From the NCBI GenBank assembly GCA_020721905.1, contig DYLU01000012.1, forward strand, positions 1-59,938: a DNA stretch of 59,938 bases, given 5' to 3'. The position numbers were made by a program, and so were the translations under genes. This stretch comes from Leptospira biflexa (GTDB taxonomy: Bacteria > Spirochaetota > UBA4802 > UB4802). Positions 9,405 through 18,524 of the stretch are shown piece by piece. The notes below the pieces were generated by a model that saw only the letters and a list, made by a program, of their open reading frames with translations, searched no databases and was not told the origin of the DNA. Each line of letters begins with the position of its first letter. The first letter of the stretch is position 1.

Positions 9405-9905
9405 TTAACGACCTTCCCTGGATAACTCCTGTTCAAATATCTTATCAAAAAGGAAGAATAATGGTGGGGATAATAAAGCATTATAAAATGATTCAGGTAA
9501 AATAATTGAAGTTATTGAGGATAATGATCCCTGATGAAATAAATAACATAATATAAGTGTTATAACACCTTTGGCAACAGATGCAAAAAATATCAAAAGA
9601 AAAACAGTAAAAAGATTTTCTTTAAAAATTGACCTCCCAAAAAAGCCAATTATATATCCCAGAGCCATTTTGGGGAAAGCCAGTAATCCCAAGGGTGAGT
9701 TAGAAATTGCATCATGCAATAGTCCACCTATAAATCCAGTGACCTCACCATATAATGATCCAAAGCTGTAGGCAAAATAAACAACAACAATGAAAACTAT
9801 GTCAGGTTTAACTCCACCTATTCTCAGGACATCAAAGGAGGAATGTCCCTGTATTATAAGTGATGCCAGCAATAGAGCCCCTGTTATTATATACATTAAA
9901 ATCAT
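9405..9905 (-). CDS. mreD: rod shape-determining protein MreD
   Basis: A 166-residue hydrophobic protein with about five membrane spans in the position of mreD, between mreC and mrdA. The stretch YGEVTGFIGGLLHDAISNSP LG (written with a break) resembles the conserved G-x-x-x-G-x-x-x-D loop of MreD. MreD is an inner-membrane partner of MreC and helps to position the RodA-PBP2 complex. Its ATG overlaps the stop of mreC (ATGA), so the two are translationally coupled. Confidence 0.88.
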   Translation of the reverse strand: MILMYIITGALLLASLIIQGHSSFDVLRIGGVKPDIVFIVVVYFAYSFGSLYGEVTGFIGGLLHDAISNSPLGLLAFPKMALGYIIGFFGRSIFKENLFTVFLLIFFASVAKGVITLILCYLFHQGSLSSITSIILPESFYNALLSPPLFFLFDKIFEQELSREGR

Positions 9906-10771
9906 AGTTGTGATTCATCCTGAATTAATTTTAAAATCTCTTTATCAGGCTCTTTTTTAATGACAACAACATTCTCAATAAGGTCAAAATTGATATATGG
10001 CTTAACCAGAACACGCTGAAATGCACCAGATTCGGATGGGAATGATTTAACTGCAACTCCCACAAGCAACCCTTGAGGGAACACACCACCCTGACCAGAA
10101 GTGATAACTATATCACCTGACTTTATGGTTGCTGTTTTATCAACATAATCAATGACACATAATTTACCAATAGCCGAATAGCCACTTAAAAGGCCAGGAT
10201 ATCTACTTTCCTGAAAAACAACACCAATCTTCAAATCAGGAGAAATGATTGGCAAAATGCGTGATATTGAACCTCGTACTTCAATAATTTTACCAACTAT
10301 TGCCTTTTCATCACCAAAAAATGCAACTACCGGCATATTGACTTCTATACCGTCCGAACTGCCTCTATTAATAATTATTGTTCTGAACCAGTTATCAGGA
10401 TCTTTGGATATTATGGTGGCCAGAACTGTGTCATACTGTAGCCTTTGCTTAAGACCTAAAAGGTCCCTTAGCTGCTCGTTTTCTCTCTTTATTTCTTCAA
10501 GCTCTTCTGCAACAGATTCATACTGCTGCAGCCTTTGTCTTGTTTTTTCCAGTTCCTGCTGAGCATTCCGCAACTGCGAAAACCCTGACCATAACAGGGA
10601 TACATTGGTTTGAACAGCATGGTATAACTTCTGGAAAGGGAAAATAACAGCATTACCCGCTCCCTCCACAACATCTGTCACACCGGACGATTGTATAGAG
10701 AGTGATATAAAACAAAATAGGGTAAATAATATAAATAATACAATTGTTTTGTGCTTTACAAAAAATTCCAC
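9902..10771 (-). CDS. mreC: rod shape-determining protein MreC
   Basis: A bitopic elongasome protein: a membrane segment at about residues 9-26, a coiled coil at about 65-108 rich in Glu, Gln and Leu, then a two-barrel beta domain with DNWFRTIIINRGSSDGIEVNMPV and GGVFPQGLLVG, both MreC hallmarks. It acts in the periplasm, where it activates PBP2. The start chosen is a GTG at 10771; no better ATG precedes the membrane segment. mreB lies 85 bp upstream, mreD overlaps downstream by 4 bp. Confidence 0.95.
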   Translation of the reverse strand: MEFFVKHKTIVLFILFTLFCFISLSIQSSGVTDVVEGAGNAVIFPFQKLYHAVQTNVSLLWSGFSQLRNAQQELEKTRQRLQQYESVAEELEEIKRENEQLRDLLGLKQRLQYDTVLATIISKDPDNWFRTIIINRGSSDGIEVNMPVVAFFGDEKAIVGKIIEVRGSISRILPIISPDLKIGVVFQESRYPGLLSGYSAIGKLCVIDYVDKTATIKSGDIVITSGQGGVFPQGLLVGVAVKSFPSESGAFQRVLVKPYINFDLIENVVVIKKEPDKEILKLIQDESQL

Positions 10772-10856
10772 AACAAACCCATCATTTTAAGTATAAAATA
10801 AATACTCCTGCATTATATGCAAGAGCATTTGTATATAGAATGAATTACAGCCAGAA

Positions 10857-11882
10857 CTACTTCAGGTTAGAGCGGTAAAGATTTTTAATTTCCTCTAAAA
10901 ATTTGCCTGCTCCCATGACAACACAGGTTAAAGGATTTTCGGCTCTTATAACCGGGACGCCCGTTTCTTTGCTGATATACTTATCAAGACCTTTAAGCAG
11001 TGAGCCTCCGCCTGACAGTACAATCCCGCGCTCTACTATATCAGCTGCAAGTTCAGGGGGAGTGCGTTCCAGAGTATGCTTGACAGCATCTAAAATCTGA
11101 TCCACAGGCTCTTTTAATGCTTTTCGTATTTCAGTAGAATCTATCTCCAATGTGCGTGGCAAACCCGAAATGGCATCGCGTCCTTTTAATTCCATAGTTT
11201 CAATTTTCTTCTCAGGGAAAGCATTGCCTAATCTGAATTTGACATCTTCCGCCATTCGTTCGCCAATAACCAGGTTGTACTGGGTTCGCATATATTTAAT
11301 AATTGCTTCATCAAATTCATCACCAGCAATCCTTACTGAATCAGCTATAACCATACCACCCAGTGATATAACAGCAATTTCAGTTGTACCACCACCAATA
11401 TCTACAATCATGTGACCAGCTGGTTCATGAATTGGAATATTGGCACCTATTGCTGCGGCCAGAGCTTCTTCAATGAGATATATTTCCCTGGCACCAGCCT
11501 GTTCAGCAGATTCCCTGACAGCACGTTTTTCAACTTCGGTAATACCTGATGGCACACCTATAACAACCCTTGGGCGAACCAGAGTGGTACGTTTATGTAC
11601 TTTCTGTATAAAATATCGTATCATTTTTTCTACTGTTTCAAAATCAGCAATAACACCATCTTTCATTGGGCGTATTGCAACTATATCACCAGGAGTTCTT
11701 CCAAGCATCCTCTTTGCTTCATGTCCAACTGCTAAAACCTTACCTGTACTGGTCTGAACAGCAACAACCGAAGGTTCACTCAAAACAATACCCTGACCTT
11801 TTACATGAACCAGAGTGTTAGCAGTCCCTAAATCTATCCCCATATCATTTGAAAATAAACTATAAACCGAATCGAAGATCAT
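10857..11882 (-). CDS. mreB: rod shape-determining protein MreB
   Basis: The bacterial actin that guides lateral wall synthesis under the inner membrane. The 341 residues show the actin-fold nucleotide blocks: phosphate 1 at [11 protein letters not shown], phosphate 2 at [17 protein letters not shown], and adenosine loop near [15 protein letters not shown]. Length is normal. It is the first gene of the mreB-mreC-mreD-mrdA-rodA series; a TPR membrane protein gene lies about 120 bp upstream on the same strand. Conservation is so high that the call is nearly certain. Confidence 0.98.
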   Translation of the reverse strand: MIFDSVYSLFSNDMGIDLGTANTLVHVKGQGIVLSEPSVVAVQTSTGKVLAVGHEAKRMLGRTPGDIVAIRPMKDGVIADFETVEKMIRYFIQKVHKRTTLVRPRVVIGVPSGITEVEKRAVRESAEQAGAREIYLIEEALAAAIGANIPIHEPAGHMIVDIGGGTTEIAVISLGGMVIADSVRIAGDEFDEAIIKYMRTQYNLVIGERMAEDVKFRLGNAFPEKKIETMELKGRDAISGLPRTLEIDSTEIRKALKEPVDQILDAVKHTLERTPPELAADIVERGIVLSGGGSLLKGLDKYISKETGVPVIRAENPLTCVVMGAGKFLEEIKNLYRSNLK

Positions 11883-12003
11883 AACAAGTTTACCTTTTAG
11901 TCAAAAAATTGATAATCAGCATATTATGTGCAATTGAATGATACTTTACGGCTGTTTTTGTCAAGCGATTATCATTAAATTTTTTTATCAAAATGAAAAA
12001 AGA

Positions 12004-12999
12004 TTACATGATCCCCAGTAATCGCTTTGCTTCGGCATTTTCTGAATCAAGCAAAAGGACTTCACTCCATAACGCTTTTGCCTGAGATACATTCCCAACA
12101 GCTGAATATACTTTTCCTAACCAGAGTTTACACTGCACATCATGATCGTCAATCTGCAGGGCAGCATTCAGGTGTTCAAGAGATTGTTCATAAACTCCTT
12201 TTCTGTAAAATATTTTTCCTAATTCAATATGAACTTCTTTAATAATAGTATTATCTCTGGAATTCTGGAGTATATTTCTATATTGGATTATAGCATTACT
12301 CTGCTCGTTGGCATAAAGGTATGATGCAGCTAAAAACATTTTTCCTTCAATATTGTCTGAAATGCCTCTGGATTTCACAAGTTCAATCCCTTCTTCATAA
12401 TGCCCGCTTTTTATGGCTATAAGGGAATACATTCTGACATTATGTAAGGATAATTTTTGTATATTTAAAACTTTTTGAATAATGGTATATGTTTCATTAA
12501 CAGGATAATACCCACTTAAATACAAAGATGCAGCCAGCATAACCCTTGTATTGTCATCAATTGAAGAACTGCCTCCAAGAGCAATCCCTTTATTTATGGC
12601 TTTTATAGATAAAAGAAAATACTGGCATATATCAGCAGATATATTCTGTAATACCGATTCATCATAAAGCGAATAAACTGGCTTATTTAAAAGACTATAT
12701 GCATAATTACAATATGATTTCCCCAGTAGATAATATGCATCTGAACTCAACGGATTGCTTTCAGCATAAGTATATGCTGCATTGCAGAGCTCTTTTAACT
12801 GTTGCTGTCGGATGGCAATATCTGGCTGCCCGGAAGCTATCTCAATTTTTTCCTGTAATTTATTTATTGTATACTTCCAGAAGAAAATATATTGATGATA
12901 CTGTTGCACAATATAAACAGCAGTAATTATCAATAGTATATTAATAACCCATTTTGTTGTAATTTTTCTTCTCTGTTTTGATTTATAGCGATAGTACAT
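12004..12999 (-). CDS. membrane-anchored TPR protein
   Basis: A 331-residue protein with a basic N-terminus (YYRYKSKQRRK), one membrane segment at about residues 18-42, and then tetratricopeptide-like helical repeats through to the C-terminus, the clearest around IYQ-style units such as ELGKIFYRKGVYEQSLEHLN and KLWLGKVYSAVGNVSQAKAL. By the positive-inside rule the repeats face the periplasm. It is immediately upstream of mreB on the same strand and 21 bp downstream of another single-span protein, so a role in cell-envelope growth is possible but inferred from place only. The start region carries a GCGATAG copy. Confidence 0.7.
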   Translation of the reverse strand: MYYRYKSKQRRKITTKWVINILLIITAVYIVQQYHQYIFFWKYTINKLQEKIEIASGQPDIAIRQQQLKELCNAAYTYAESNPLSSDAYYLLGKSYCNYAYSLLNKPVYSLYDESVLQNISADICQYFLLSIKAINKGIALGGSSSIDDNTRVMLAASLYLSGYYPVNETYTIIQKVLNIQKLSLHNVRMYSLIAIKSGHYEEGIELVKSRGISDNIEGKMFLAASYLYANEQSNAIIQYRNILQNSRDNTIIKEVHIELGKIFYRKGVYEQSLEHLNAALQIDDHDVQCKLWLGKVYSAVGNVSQAKALWSEVLLLDSENAEAKRLLGIM

Positions 13000-13020
13000 G
13001 ATAAAAACCTATCCTTACAA

Positions 13021-13656
13021 TTAAGATCTGGTAAAATTGTAATATTCTTTTTCAATATTCAGTAATATATCAGATTCTTCATTAAGAACTATACAATGAA
13101 CAGTATTTTTGCCTTTTATTGTAAATAACATGTAATTATCGTGTGCTTTCATAGAAGCAATACGATAAAAGTCATAGCGATATAATTTATTATTAATTGG
13201 AATATTGACTCCCTGTTGTACATATTGTAAATAACCGGATCCAACTCGTGTCAGAAAACTCCAGTCCTGTGAAGTCAGATGATCAGAAACAGCACCAACT
13301 GTCCCACTGTTATCAATATACAGACTAACTTCATACCCTTCCCTTGCATCGTGAGATTGCAATACACTTTCTTCATCTTTATTCTTATTGACAGACTCTT
13401 TTTCAGGTTTGGTTGAAAGTTCAGGTGTTACATCAATATCAATATCTGGTAAATCGTTAAGAACTTCTTCATCCTTTTGTGAATGTATTGTGCTTGTTCT
13501 TTTATGAAGTTTGGGTGCAGAAAAATCATCATCAAAATTAGGTACAAATCTATCATGCGGGATCGATTTTTTTATAGAAATTTCAAAAAACTCAGAATAC
13601 AATACAAGCAAAACACCTGTTATAACTGACACAACCGCTACATATAATAAAATCAT
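13021..13656 (-). CDS. single-span membrane protein, unknown
   Basis: A 211-residue protein not recognised. One membrane segment (about residues 2-22) is followed by a polar, Lys/Asp/Glu-rich linker (about 35-100) that is probably disordered, and then a small globular C-terminal domain with alternating strands (residues 105-205). The layout resembles periplasmic or cytoplasmic scaffold proteins but gives no function. It precedes the TPR membrane gene by 21 bp and mreB by about 1.1 kb on the same strand, which suggests joint transcription with envelope genes. Confidence 0.6.
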   Translation of the reverse strand: MILLYVAVVSVITGVLLVLYSEFFEISIKKSIPHDRFVPNFDDDFSAPKLHKRTSTIHSQKDEEVLNDLPDIDIDVTPELSTKPEKESVNKNKDEESVLQSHDAREGYEVSLYIDNSGTVGAVSDHLTSQDWSFLTRVGSGYLQYVQQGVNIPINNKLYRYDFYRIASMKAHDNYMLFTIKGKNTVHCIVLNEESDILLNIEKEYYNFTRS

Positions 13657-13821
13657 TTTGCTATCCTGAATGATAATAATAAAAAATATTGAAAGATAAA
13701 TAACATAGCACCCATCTGAAATACGATATCCAGATTAATACATTATCAGTAAAAAAATAGGCGTTTCACTGTAAATATTGTCGAAATTATAAATTTACAA
13801 GTCAAGGATTAATTACAAAAA

Positions 13822-14772
13822 TTATGGTATTTTCCATAAACCAGCTTTGAGGTATGGCAGGTTTTTGGAGGGAAAATCTTCTGGTTCATGTTCCAAAAAC
13901 TCTAATTTCCAATGCTGTGGATGCAATAATCGGTAATCACGTACACTTATGGAAACGGCATTGATTGTTGTCAGGGCATATCCGCCCTGTGTAATACGTT
14001 CAATGAATGACAGATAATCTCTGTAATGTGTTTTAACACTAAAATTTTGCTTTTTATTTCTTGAAAACGTTGGCGGGTCAAAAATCACAAAATCAAAAAG
14101 CGCTTTTTGCTTAACCTGCCTTTTTAAATACTGCCTGCAGTCCATTTTAGTAAAATCTCTTAAGTCATAGCGTATATCATTTAATACATAATTCTGTTTT
14201 GCTCTGTTCAAAACCGTTTGTGATATATCCACATTAACCGCACACTGTAATCCATTTTTTAGCGCATGAACTGAAAACAACCCTGTATAGCAAAAAAGGT
14301 TACATAACCTCCCCCCGTTTCGATAATAATTGACCAATGTTTCACGCACCTTTCGCATATCAAGAAAAACACCTGTATTCTGTCCATGAATAAGATCCAC
14401 GTATGCTGCAATACCATTTTGTTTAATTGCAAAATTATCCGGCGGCAGGTCCCCATCTACAAGAATGCTTGTACGCAGCTTTGCAATGTGCCGGGGATCA
14501 TTAACTTTTGTTCTGTCTTTAAGCAATATTCCATTAACGGGAATTTGTAATGAAGAAAGGATCTTTTTACAATCATTACATATTTTGGGGTAATCGTGAT
14601 ACAATGAACTATCGTACAATTGTAATAAAACAAAGCTATCATAATAATCAATAATAAGGCCTTCACAATTATCGCCAGCACCATTGAATAGCCTGAAAGC
14701 ATTGGTCTGAGTGCTTTTAAAAAGATGTTCCCGCTTTTGTATGGCCCGTTCTATGATTTTTAAAGACGGCAT
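13822..14772 (-). CDS. class I SAM-dependent 23S rRNA methyltransferase (RlmI-like)
   Basis: A methyltransferase of the RlmI/RlmK type, which makes m5C in 23S rRNA. Visible blocks are FRLFNGAGDNCEGLIIDYYD (N-terminal EEHEE-like domain), TGVFLDMRKVRE, LFCYTGLFSVHALKNG (SAM binding) and FDFVIFDPPTFSRNKK, where DPPTFS is the catalytic motif IV signature of the group. The N-terminal PUA domain of E. coli RlmI is absent or very short: the protein starts directly in the middle domain, giving 316 residues rather than about 396. It follows eda with no gap, so the two are cotranscribed. Confidence 0.85.
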   Translation of the reverse strand: MPSLKIIERAIQKREHLFKSTQTNAFRLFNGAGDNCEGLIIDYYDSFVLLQLYDSSLYHDYPKICNDCKKILSSLQIPVNGILLKDRTKVNDPRHIAKLRTSILVDGDLPPDNFAIKQNGIAAYVDLIHGQNTGVFLDMRKVRETLVNYYRNGGRLCNLFCYTGLFSVHALKNGLQCAVNVDISQTVLNRAKQNYVLNDIRYDLRDFTKMDCRQYLKRQVKQKALFDFVIFDPPTFSRNKKQNFSVKTHYRDYLSFIERITQGGYALTTINAVSISVRDYRLLHPQHWKLEFLEHEPEDFPSKNLPYLKAGLWKIP

Positions 14773-15399
14773 TTATTGTGTAATACTATCTAACGTTTCT
14801 TTAATACGATTTTCAAGAGCTTGAAAATCGTTTCTGTCAATTAATGTACTATCAACAATATACGACATTCCGCAGGCAATAACATTAGGAATTGCCAGAT
14901 ACTGTTTAATGCTGGAAGGCATAATACCGCCTGTTGGTATAATGGAAAAGGAAAACTTTATAAACGGCCCTGTAATTGCTTTAAGATACTTAACGCCACC
15001 TGTATATTCTGCCGGAAAAAACTTTAGCATTGTACAACCTGATTGCAAAGCATGTGCAAGCTCAGTAGATGTTGTAAAACCAGGTATGTATTGTATATCG
15101 GTAAACCTGTGCGATAGCTCTATTAATGAGTCGCTTACGCAAGGTGAAACCACAAATACAGCTCCTGCATCAATTGCGGCTTTAAAGTCATCCTGGCTTA
15201 ACACACTACCTGCTCCTATCACCAGCTGCGGGAATAATTTTTTAAGTGCAGTGATACATGCCAGTGCCTGTGGCGTCCGCAGTGTGACTTCGATACAGTT
15301 TATGCCATGTTGATGTAATATTTCGGCAATAGTTACTATTTTAGAGCTATCGCTAAAAACACCAATTGGAATAACCGGAACTGTAAGGTTGAACATCAT
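14773..15399 (-). CDS. eda: KDPG/KHG aldolase
   Basis: A class I aldolase cleaving 2-keto-3-deoxy-6-phosphogluconate to pyruvate and glyceraldehyde 3-phosphate, or the related KHG reaction. Seen in order are EVTLRTPQAL (catalytic Glu), GAGSVLSQDDF, FVVSPCVS, YIPGFTTSTEL and LKFFPAEYTGG with the Schiff-base lysine, then IPTGGI. The length of 208 is normal. No edd, kdgK or glucose-6-phosphate dehydrogenase gene is in the window, so whether it serves the Entner-Doudoroff path or hexuronate breakdown cannot be told. It abuts the methyltransferase gene. Confidence 0.93.
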   Translation of the reverse strand: MMFNLTVPVIPIGVFSDSSKIVTIAEILHQHGINCIEVTLRTPQALACITALKKLFPQLVIGAGSVLSQDDFKAAIDAGAVFVVSPCVSDSLIELSHRFTDIQYIPGFTTSTELAHALQSGCTMLKFFPAEYTGGVKYLKAITGPFIKFSFSIIPTGGIMPSSIKQYLAIPNVIACGMSYIVDSTLIDRNDFQALENRIKETLDSITQ

Positions 15400-15413
15400 G
15401 TCATTGTAAGAAT

Positions 15414-15788
15414 TTATAATGAAAGCCGCGGATACCGCAATTCTATCTTGTTGCCATCCGGGTCAGCAAAAACAACCAGACGACCTTTACGTATATTCTC
15501 AGGTCCAAATACTATAGGAATATTTTTTTCTTCTAATTCGTCAAGCGCATCATCAAAATCTTCTTCATCAATATAAAAGCATATATGGCTTTTTGAGTTT
15601 TCGGGTGATTTGTAGTCGTTTACTTCTACAAGCTTAATTAAAATATCAGCAACTTTTATATACGCTTCACCTGTATTGCTTGCCCTTTCAACCACTTCAA
15701 AATCAAACAAATCACTATAAAATTCAATAGCTCTATCCAGATCTGATACAGTTATACCTATGTGATCAACATTCTCTATTACTATCAT
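15414..15788 (-). CDS. glyoxalase/VOC superfamily protein
   Basis: A 124-residue protein with the paired beta-alpha-beta-beta-beta modules of the vicinal oxygen chelate fold. The start VDHIGITVSDLDRAIEFY carries the usual first metal His, the middle HICFYIDEED a second His, and FADPDGNKIELRYP the typical C-terminal Glu block. The family includes glyoxalase I, methylmalonyl-CoA epimerase, dioxygenases and resistance proteins; the sequence does not decide between them. It lies 14 bp upstream of eda on the same strand. Confidence 0.85.
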   Translation of the reverse strand: MIVIENVDHIGITVSDLDRAIEFYSDLFDFEVVERASNTGEAYIKVADILIKLVEVNDYKSPENSKSHICFYIDEEDFDDALDELEEKNIPIVFGPENIRKGRLVVFADPDGNKIELRYPRLSL

Positions 15789-15938
15789 TTCTGTTTCTCC
15801 TTTTTAATTTCTTGATATATAAAATTACTGATCCTGCTATTCAGTATTACCATTGAAAGTCACATTCAACCATGTTTTAAAACTCTTTGAAGTATTGTCA
15901 ATTATTTAAAACCATTCACATGAAAAATATTTTCCTTT

Positions 15939-17768
15939 TTATTCAACAGTAACACTTTTTGCTAAATTTCGTGGCTGATCTACATTACACCCGCGCAAGA
16001 CTGCAATATGGTATGCCAGTAGCTGCAAAGGAATAACCGTTAAAAGTGGTGATACAATCTTTCGTGTTGCCGGAACATACAATATATGATTAGCATATTT
16101 TTTAATATCTTCATCACCTTCGGTAGCAATTGCAATGATTTTACCTTTACGGGCTTTTACTTCCTGCATGTTGCTTATAACTTTCTGGTATACCTCATCC
16201 TTTACTGCAATAAAAACAACCGGCATATTTTCATCAATAAGGGCAATAGGGCCATGCTTCATTTCTGCAGCAGGATACCCTTCAGCATGGATATATGAAA
16301 TTTCTTTCAGTTTTAATGCACCTTCAAGAGCCACCGGGAATTGAATTCCCCGTCCTAAATACAGAAAATTACGGTGATTCTGATACAATTTTGCAATTTT
16401 TTTTATTTCATCATTCTTATCAAGAATCTTCTTTACGTATTGCGGTGCGTTCATCAATTCCTGCAAAAACTCCCTTCCCGCATCAGCGGTCATATACTTT
16501 CTTCGTGCTAAATAAAATGTAAATAATATCAATACAGTAATCTGCGATGTGAATGCCTTGGTGGAAGCAACACCTATCTCAGGACCTGCATGGATATATA
16601 CACCGCCATCACTTTCCCGCGCAATTGTGCTTCCAACAACATTGGTTATACCAAGCACCTTTACTCCACGTGCCTTTGCTTCACGCAGAGCAGCCAGAGT
16701 ATCGGCAGTTTCCCCTGACTGGCTTATGACAATAACTAAATCGCCTTTATCAAGTATTGGGCTTCTATACCTGAATTCTGATGCATATTCAACTTCAACC
16801 GGTATTCGTGCATATTCTTCAATAAGATATTCACCTATTAATCCAGCATGCCAGGATGTACCACATGCAATAAATATAATTCTTCTGATTGCATTTAACT
16901 CATCTTCATTTAATTGTAAGCCATCCAAACGTGTTTTGCCCTCATCCAGCAGGATTCTTCCTCTGAAAGCATTCTGTATAGTTTCAGGCTGCTCAAATAT
17001 TTCCTTGAGCATAAAGTGAACAAAACCCTGCTTTTCAATATCAGCTATATCCCAGTCAATTTTGTCAGTATGCTTTTCAACTGCTTGCTTTTTCAAATCA
17101 AAGGTTTTAACCGCATTTTTTGAAATTTCAATTATCTCTCCATCAGAGACATATATTACATTACGGGTATGTTCTACTATTGCGCTGGCATCAGATGCCA
17201 CTATCATTTCACCATCACCTACACCAATGATTAAGGGGCTGCCATTACGTGCAGCAACCATTTTATCCGGTTCTTTTTTTGAGATAACAACAATGCCATA
17301 CGTGCCCTCAACTTTGGTTAATGTCTTCTGAACTGCATCTACCAGTGTCATTGTTTGGTGATAATACTCAATAAGGTGTACCAAAACCTCGGTATCTGTT
17401 TCACTTTTGATAGTATGATTATGCTGTATAAGAATATTTTTAATAGCTGCATAATTTTCTATAATGCCATTGTGCACCAGAGCTATCTGGCCATTACAAT
17501 CAGTATGAGGATGCGCATTGATATCATTTGGCTCACCATGTGTAGCCCACCTTGTGTGCCCAATCCCAACGTTACAATTTTTAAATTCGTCATAATTTAA
17601 AATGGCATTGAGTTCAGAAACTTTCCCTTTTTGCTTTTGAACAATTAGCCTGGTATTGAGTGCGGCAATACCCACAGAGTCATAACCCCTGTATTCAAGG
17701 CGGCGCAATCCATTAATGAGAACTTCTGCTACGTTTTTATTGCCAATATAACCAACAATGCCACACAT
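15939..17768 (-). CDS. glmS: glutamine-fructose-6-phosphate aminotransferase (isomerising)
   Basis: GlmS makes glucosamine 6-phosphate from fructose 6-phosphate and glutamine, the first step toward UDP-GlcNAc for peptidoglycan and outer-membrane glycans. The catalytic Cys2 follows the initiator Met (MCGIVGYIG), the glutamine amidotransferase domain fills about residues 2-220, and two SIS sugar-isomerase domains follow (SQSGETADT in the first). The C-terminus DQPRNLAKSVTVE is the family signature. Length 609 is standard. I looked for a glmS ribozyme in the leader and found no evidence for one. Confidence 0.98.
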   Translation of the reverse strand: MCGIVGYIGNKNVAEVLINGLRRLEYRGYDSVGIAALNTRLIVQKQKGKVSELNAILNYDEFKNCNVGIGHTRWATHGEPNDINAHPHTDCNGQIALVHNGIIENYAAIKNILIQHNHTIKSETDTEVLVHLIEYYHQTMTLVDAVQKTLTKVEGTYGIVVISKKEPDKMVAARNGSPLIIGVGDGEMIVASDASAIVEHTRNVIYVSDGEIIEISKNAVKTFDLKKQAVEKHTDKIDWDIADIEKQGFVHFMLKEIFEQPETIQNAFRGRILLDEGKTRLDGLQLNEDELNAIRRIIFIACGTSWHAGLIGEYLIEEYARIPVEVEYASEFRYRSPILDKGDLVIVISQSGETADTLAALREAKARGVKVLGITNVVGSTIARESDGGVYIHAGPEIGVASTKAFTSQITVLILFTFYLARRKYMTADAGREFLQELMNAPQYVKKILDKNDEIKKIAKLYQNHRNFLYLGRGIQFPVALEGALKLKEISYIHAEGYPAAEMKHGPIALIDENMPVVFIAVKDEVYQKVISNMQEVKARKGKIIAIATEGDEDIKKYANHILYVPATRKIVSPLLTVIPLQLLAYHIAVLRGCNVDQPRNLAKSVTVE

Positions 17769-17940
17769 AAAAACTTTCTCCTTATTTTTTATACCATTAC
17801 TTCAAATAAAACACTTAATCCATATAAATAATATTTCATGTTTAAATATATAGCAACGTATGTAGTTATTAATGACTTAATTATAAACTATTTATTTATA
17901 AAAAGCAAAACATTTTTTTATATGTTTTATTTATTAACAG

Positions 17941-17965
17941 CAATGGGGCTTTATTAGCCCCATTG
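17941..17965 (-). terminator. hairpin after the ferredoxin gene
   Basis: A perfect 10-bp inverted repeat (CAATGGGGCT / AGCCCCATTG) with a 5-base loop lies 3 bp past the ferredoxin stop codon. Downstream on the minus strand the sequence is A/T-rich but lacks a long T run, so termination may be partial; alternatively it protects the mRNA 3' end. Confidence 0.6.
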
Positions 17966-17968
17966 GTA

Positions 17969-18139
17969 TTATACTTCAACTATTGCTTCAGCGGGACAGA
18001 CATCAACACATGTACCACATTCGGTACAAACATCCTGGTTTATAACATATCTATCTTTGCCTTCAGAAATTGCCTGAGATGGGCATAAAGCGGCACATGT
18101 TCCACACATTGTACATTCTTCAGTTATTTTATAAGCCAT
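17969..18139 (-). CDS. 2[4Fe-4S] ferredoxin
   Basis: A 56-residue clostridial-type ferredoxin with two CxxCxxCxxxCP motifs: CTMCGTCAALCP and CTECGTCVDVCP, each binding one 4Fe-4S cluster for low-potential electron transfer in the cytoplasm. I chose the ATG at 18139 because a strong AGGAGG lies 7 bases upstream; the frame is open further back to a start at 18202, but that extension has no ribosome site and adds an unlikely N-terminus. It is transcribed alone, ended by a hairpin. It points to an anaerobic or facultative metabolism. Confidence 0.95.
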   Translation of the reverse strand: MAYKITEECTMCGTCAALCPSQAISEGKDRYVINQDVCTECGTCVDVCPAEAIVEV

Positions 18140-18402
18140 GTATAATCCTCCTGAAAAAATAGTATTAACGTACATATAACTATTAAGATAAATTAGTAGC
18201 ACAATTTTTATTACATAACAAAATTTATAAAAATATTAATGCCAACATTGATTTAAAATAAAAATAGATTATCCTTGATAAAGGAATTTTATTATGTCTC
18301 ACAATTATTTTAATGAAATTTAAAATATAGGGTTTTTTACAATTTTATTATATATTTTCATGAAAAAAAATGATTATATATACCTTTTAGTCGGTTTTTA
18401 AA

Positions 18403-18431
18403 TTGACTTTTTATTGGGCTAATTATATTAT
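18403..18431 (+). promoter_or_regulatory. sigma70-like promoter of the secreted papain-like gene
   Basis: TTGACT (18403-18408) and TATTAT (18426-18431) separated by 17 bases, about 95 bp upstream of the start at 18525 in an AT-rich 385-bp gap between divergent genes. The palindrome at 18458-18475 would lie just past the transcription start, a good position for a repressor. Confidence 0.5.
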
Positions 18432-18457
18432 TGTAATACTAGTATATCATATTTAAA

Positions 18458-18475
18458 TGAGTGAATATTCACTCA
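18458..18475. promoter_or_regulatory. perfect palindrome TGAGTGAATATTCACTCA, TetR-type operator candidate
   Basis: An 18-bp perfect palindrome 50 bp upstream of the secreted papain-like gene. Its form TGA-TGAN4TCA-TCA matches the general layout of operators bound by TetR/FadR-type repressors of fatty-acid and branched-chain acyl metabolism. No TetR gene is in the window, so the regulator is unlinked. That it is an operator is inference; the symmetry is direct. Confidence 0.6.
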
Positions 18476-18524
18476 AATTACCACTGCTTATCATATATAA
18501 TTCTTTTTATAAAGGGGGTTTTCT

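Noticed and set aside
17769-17968. glmS ribozyme upstream of glmS
   Set aside because: The 200-bp gap is AT-rich and I found none of the conserved ribozyme core; the element is also typical of Firmicutes.
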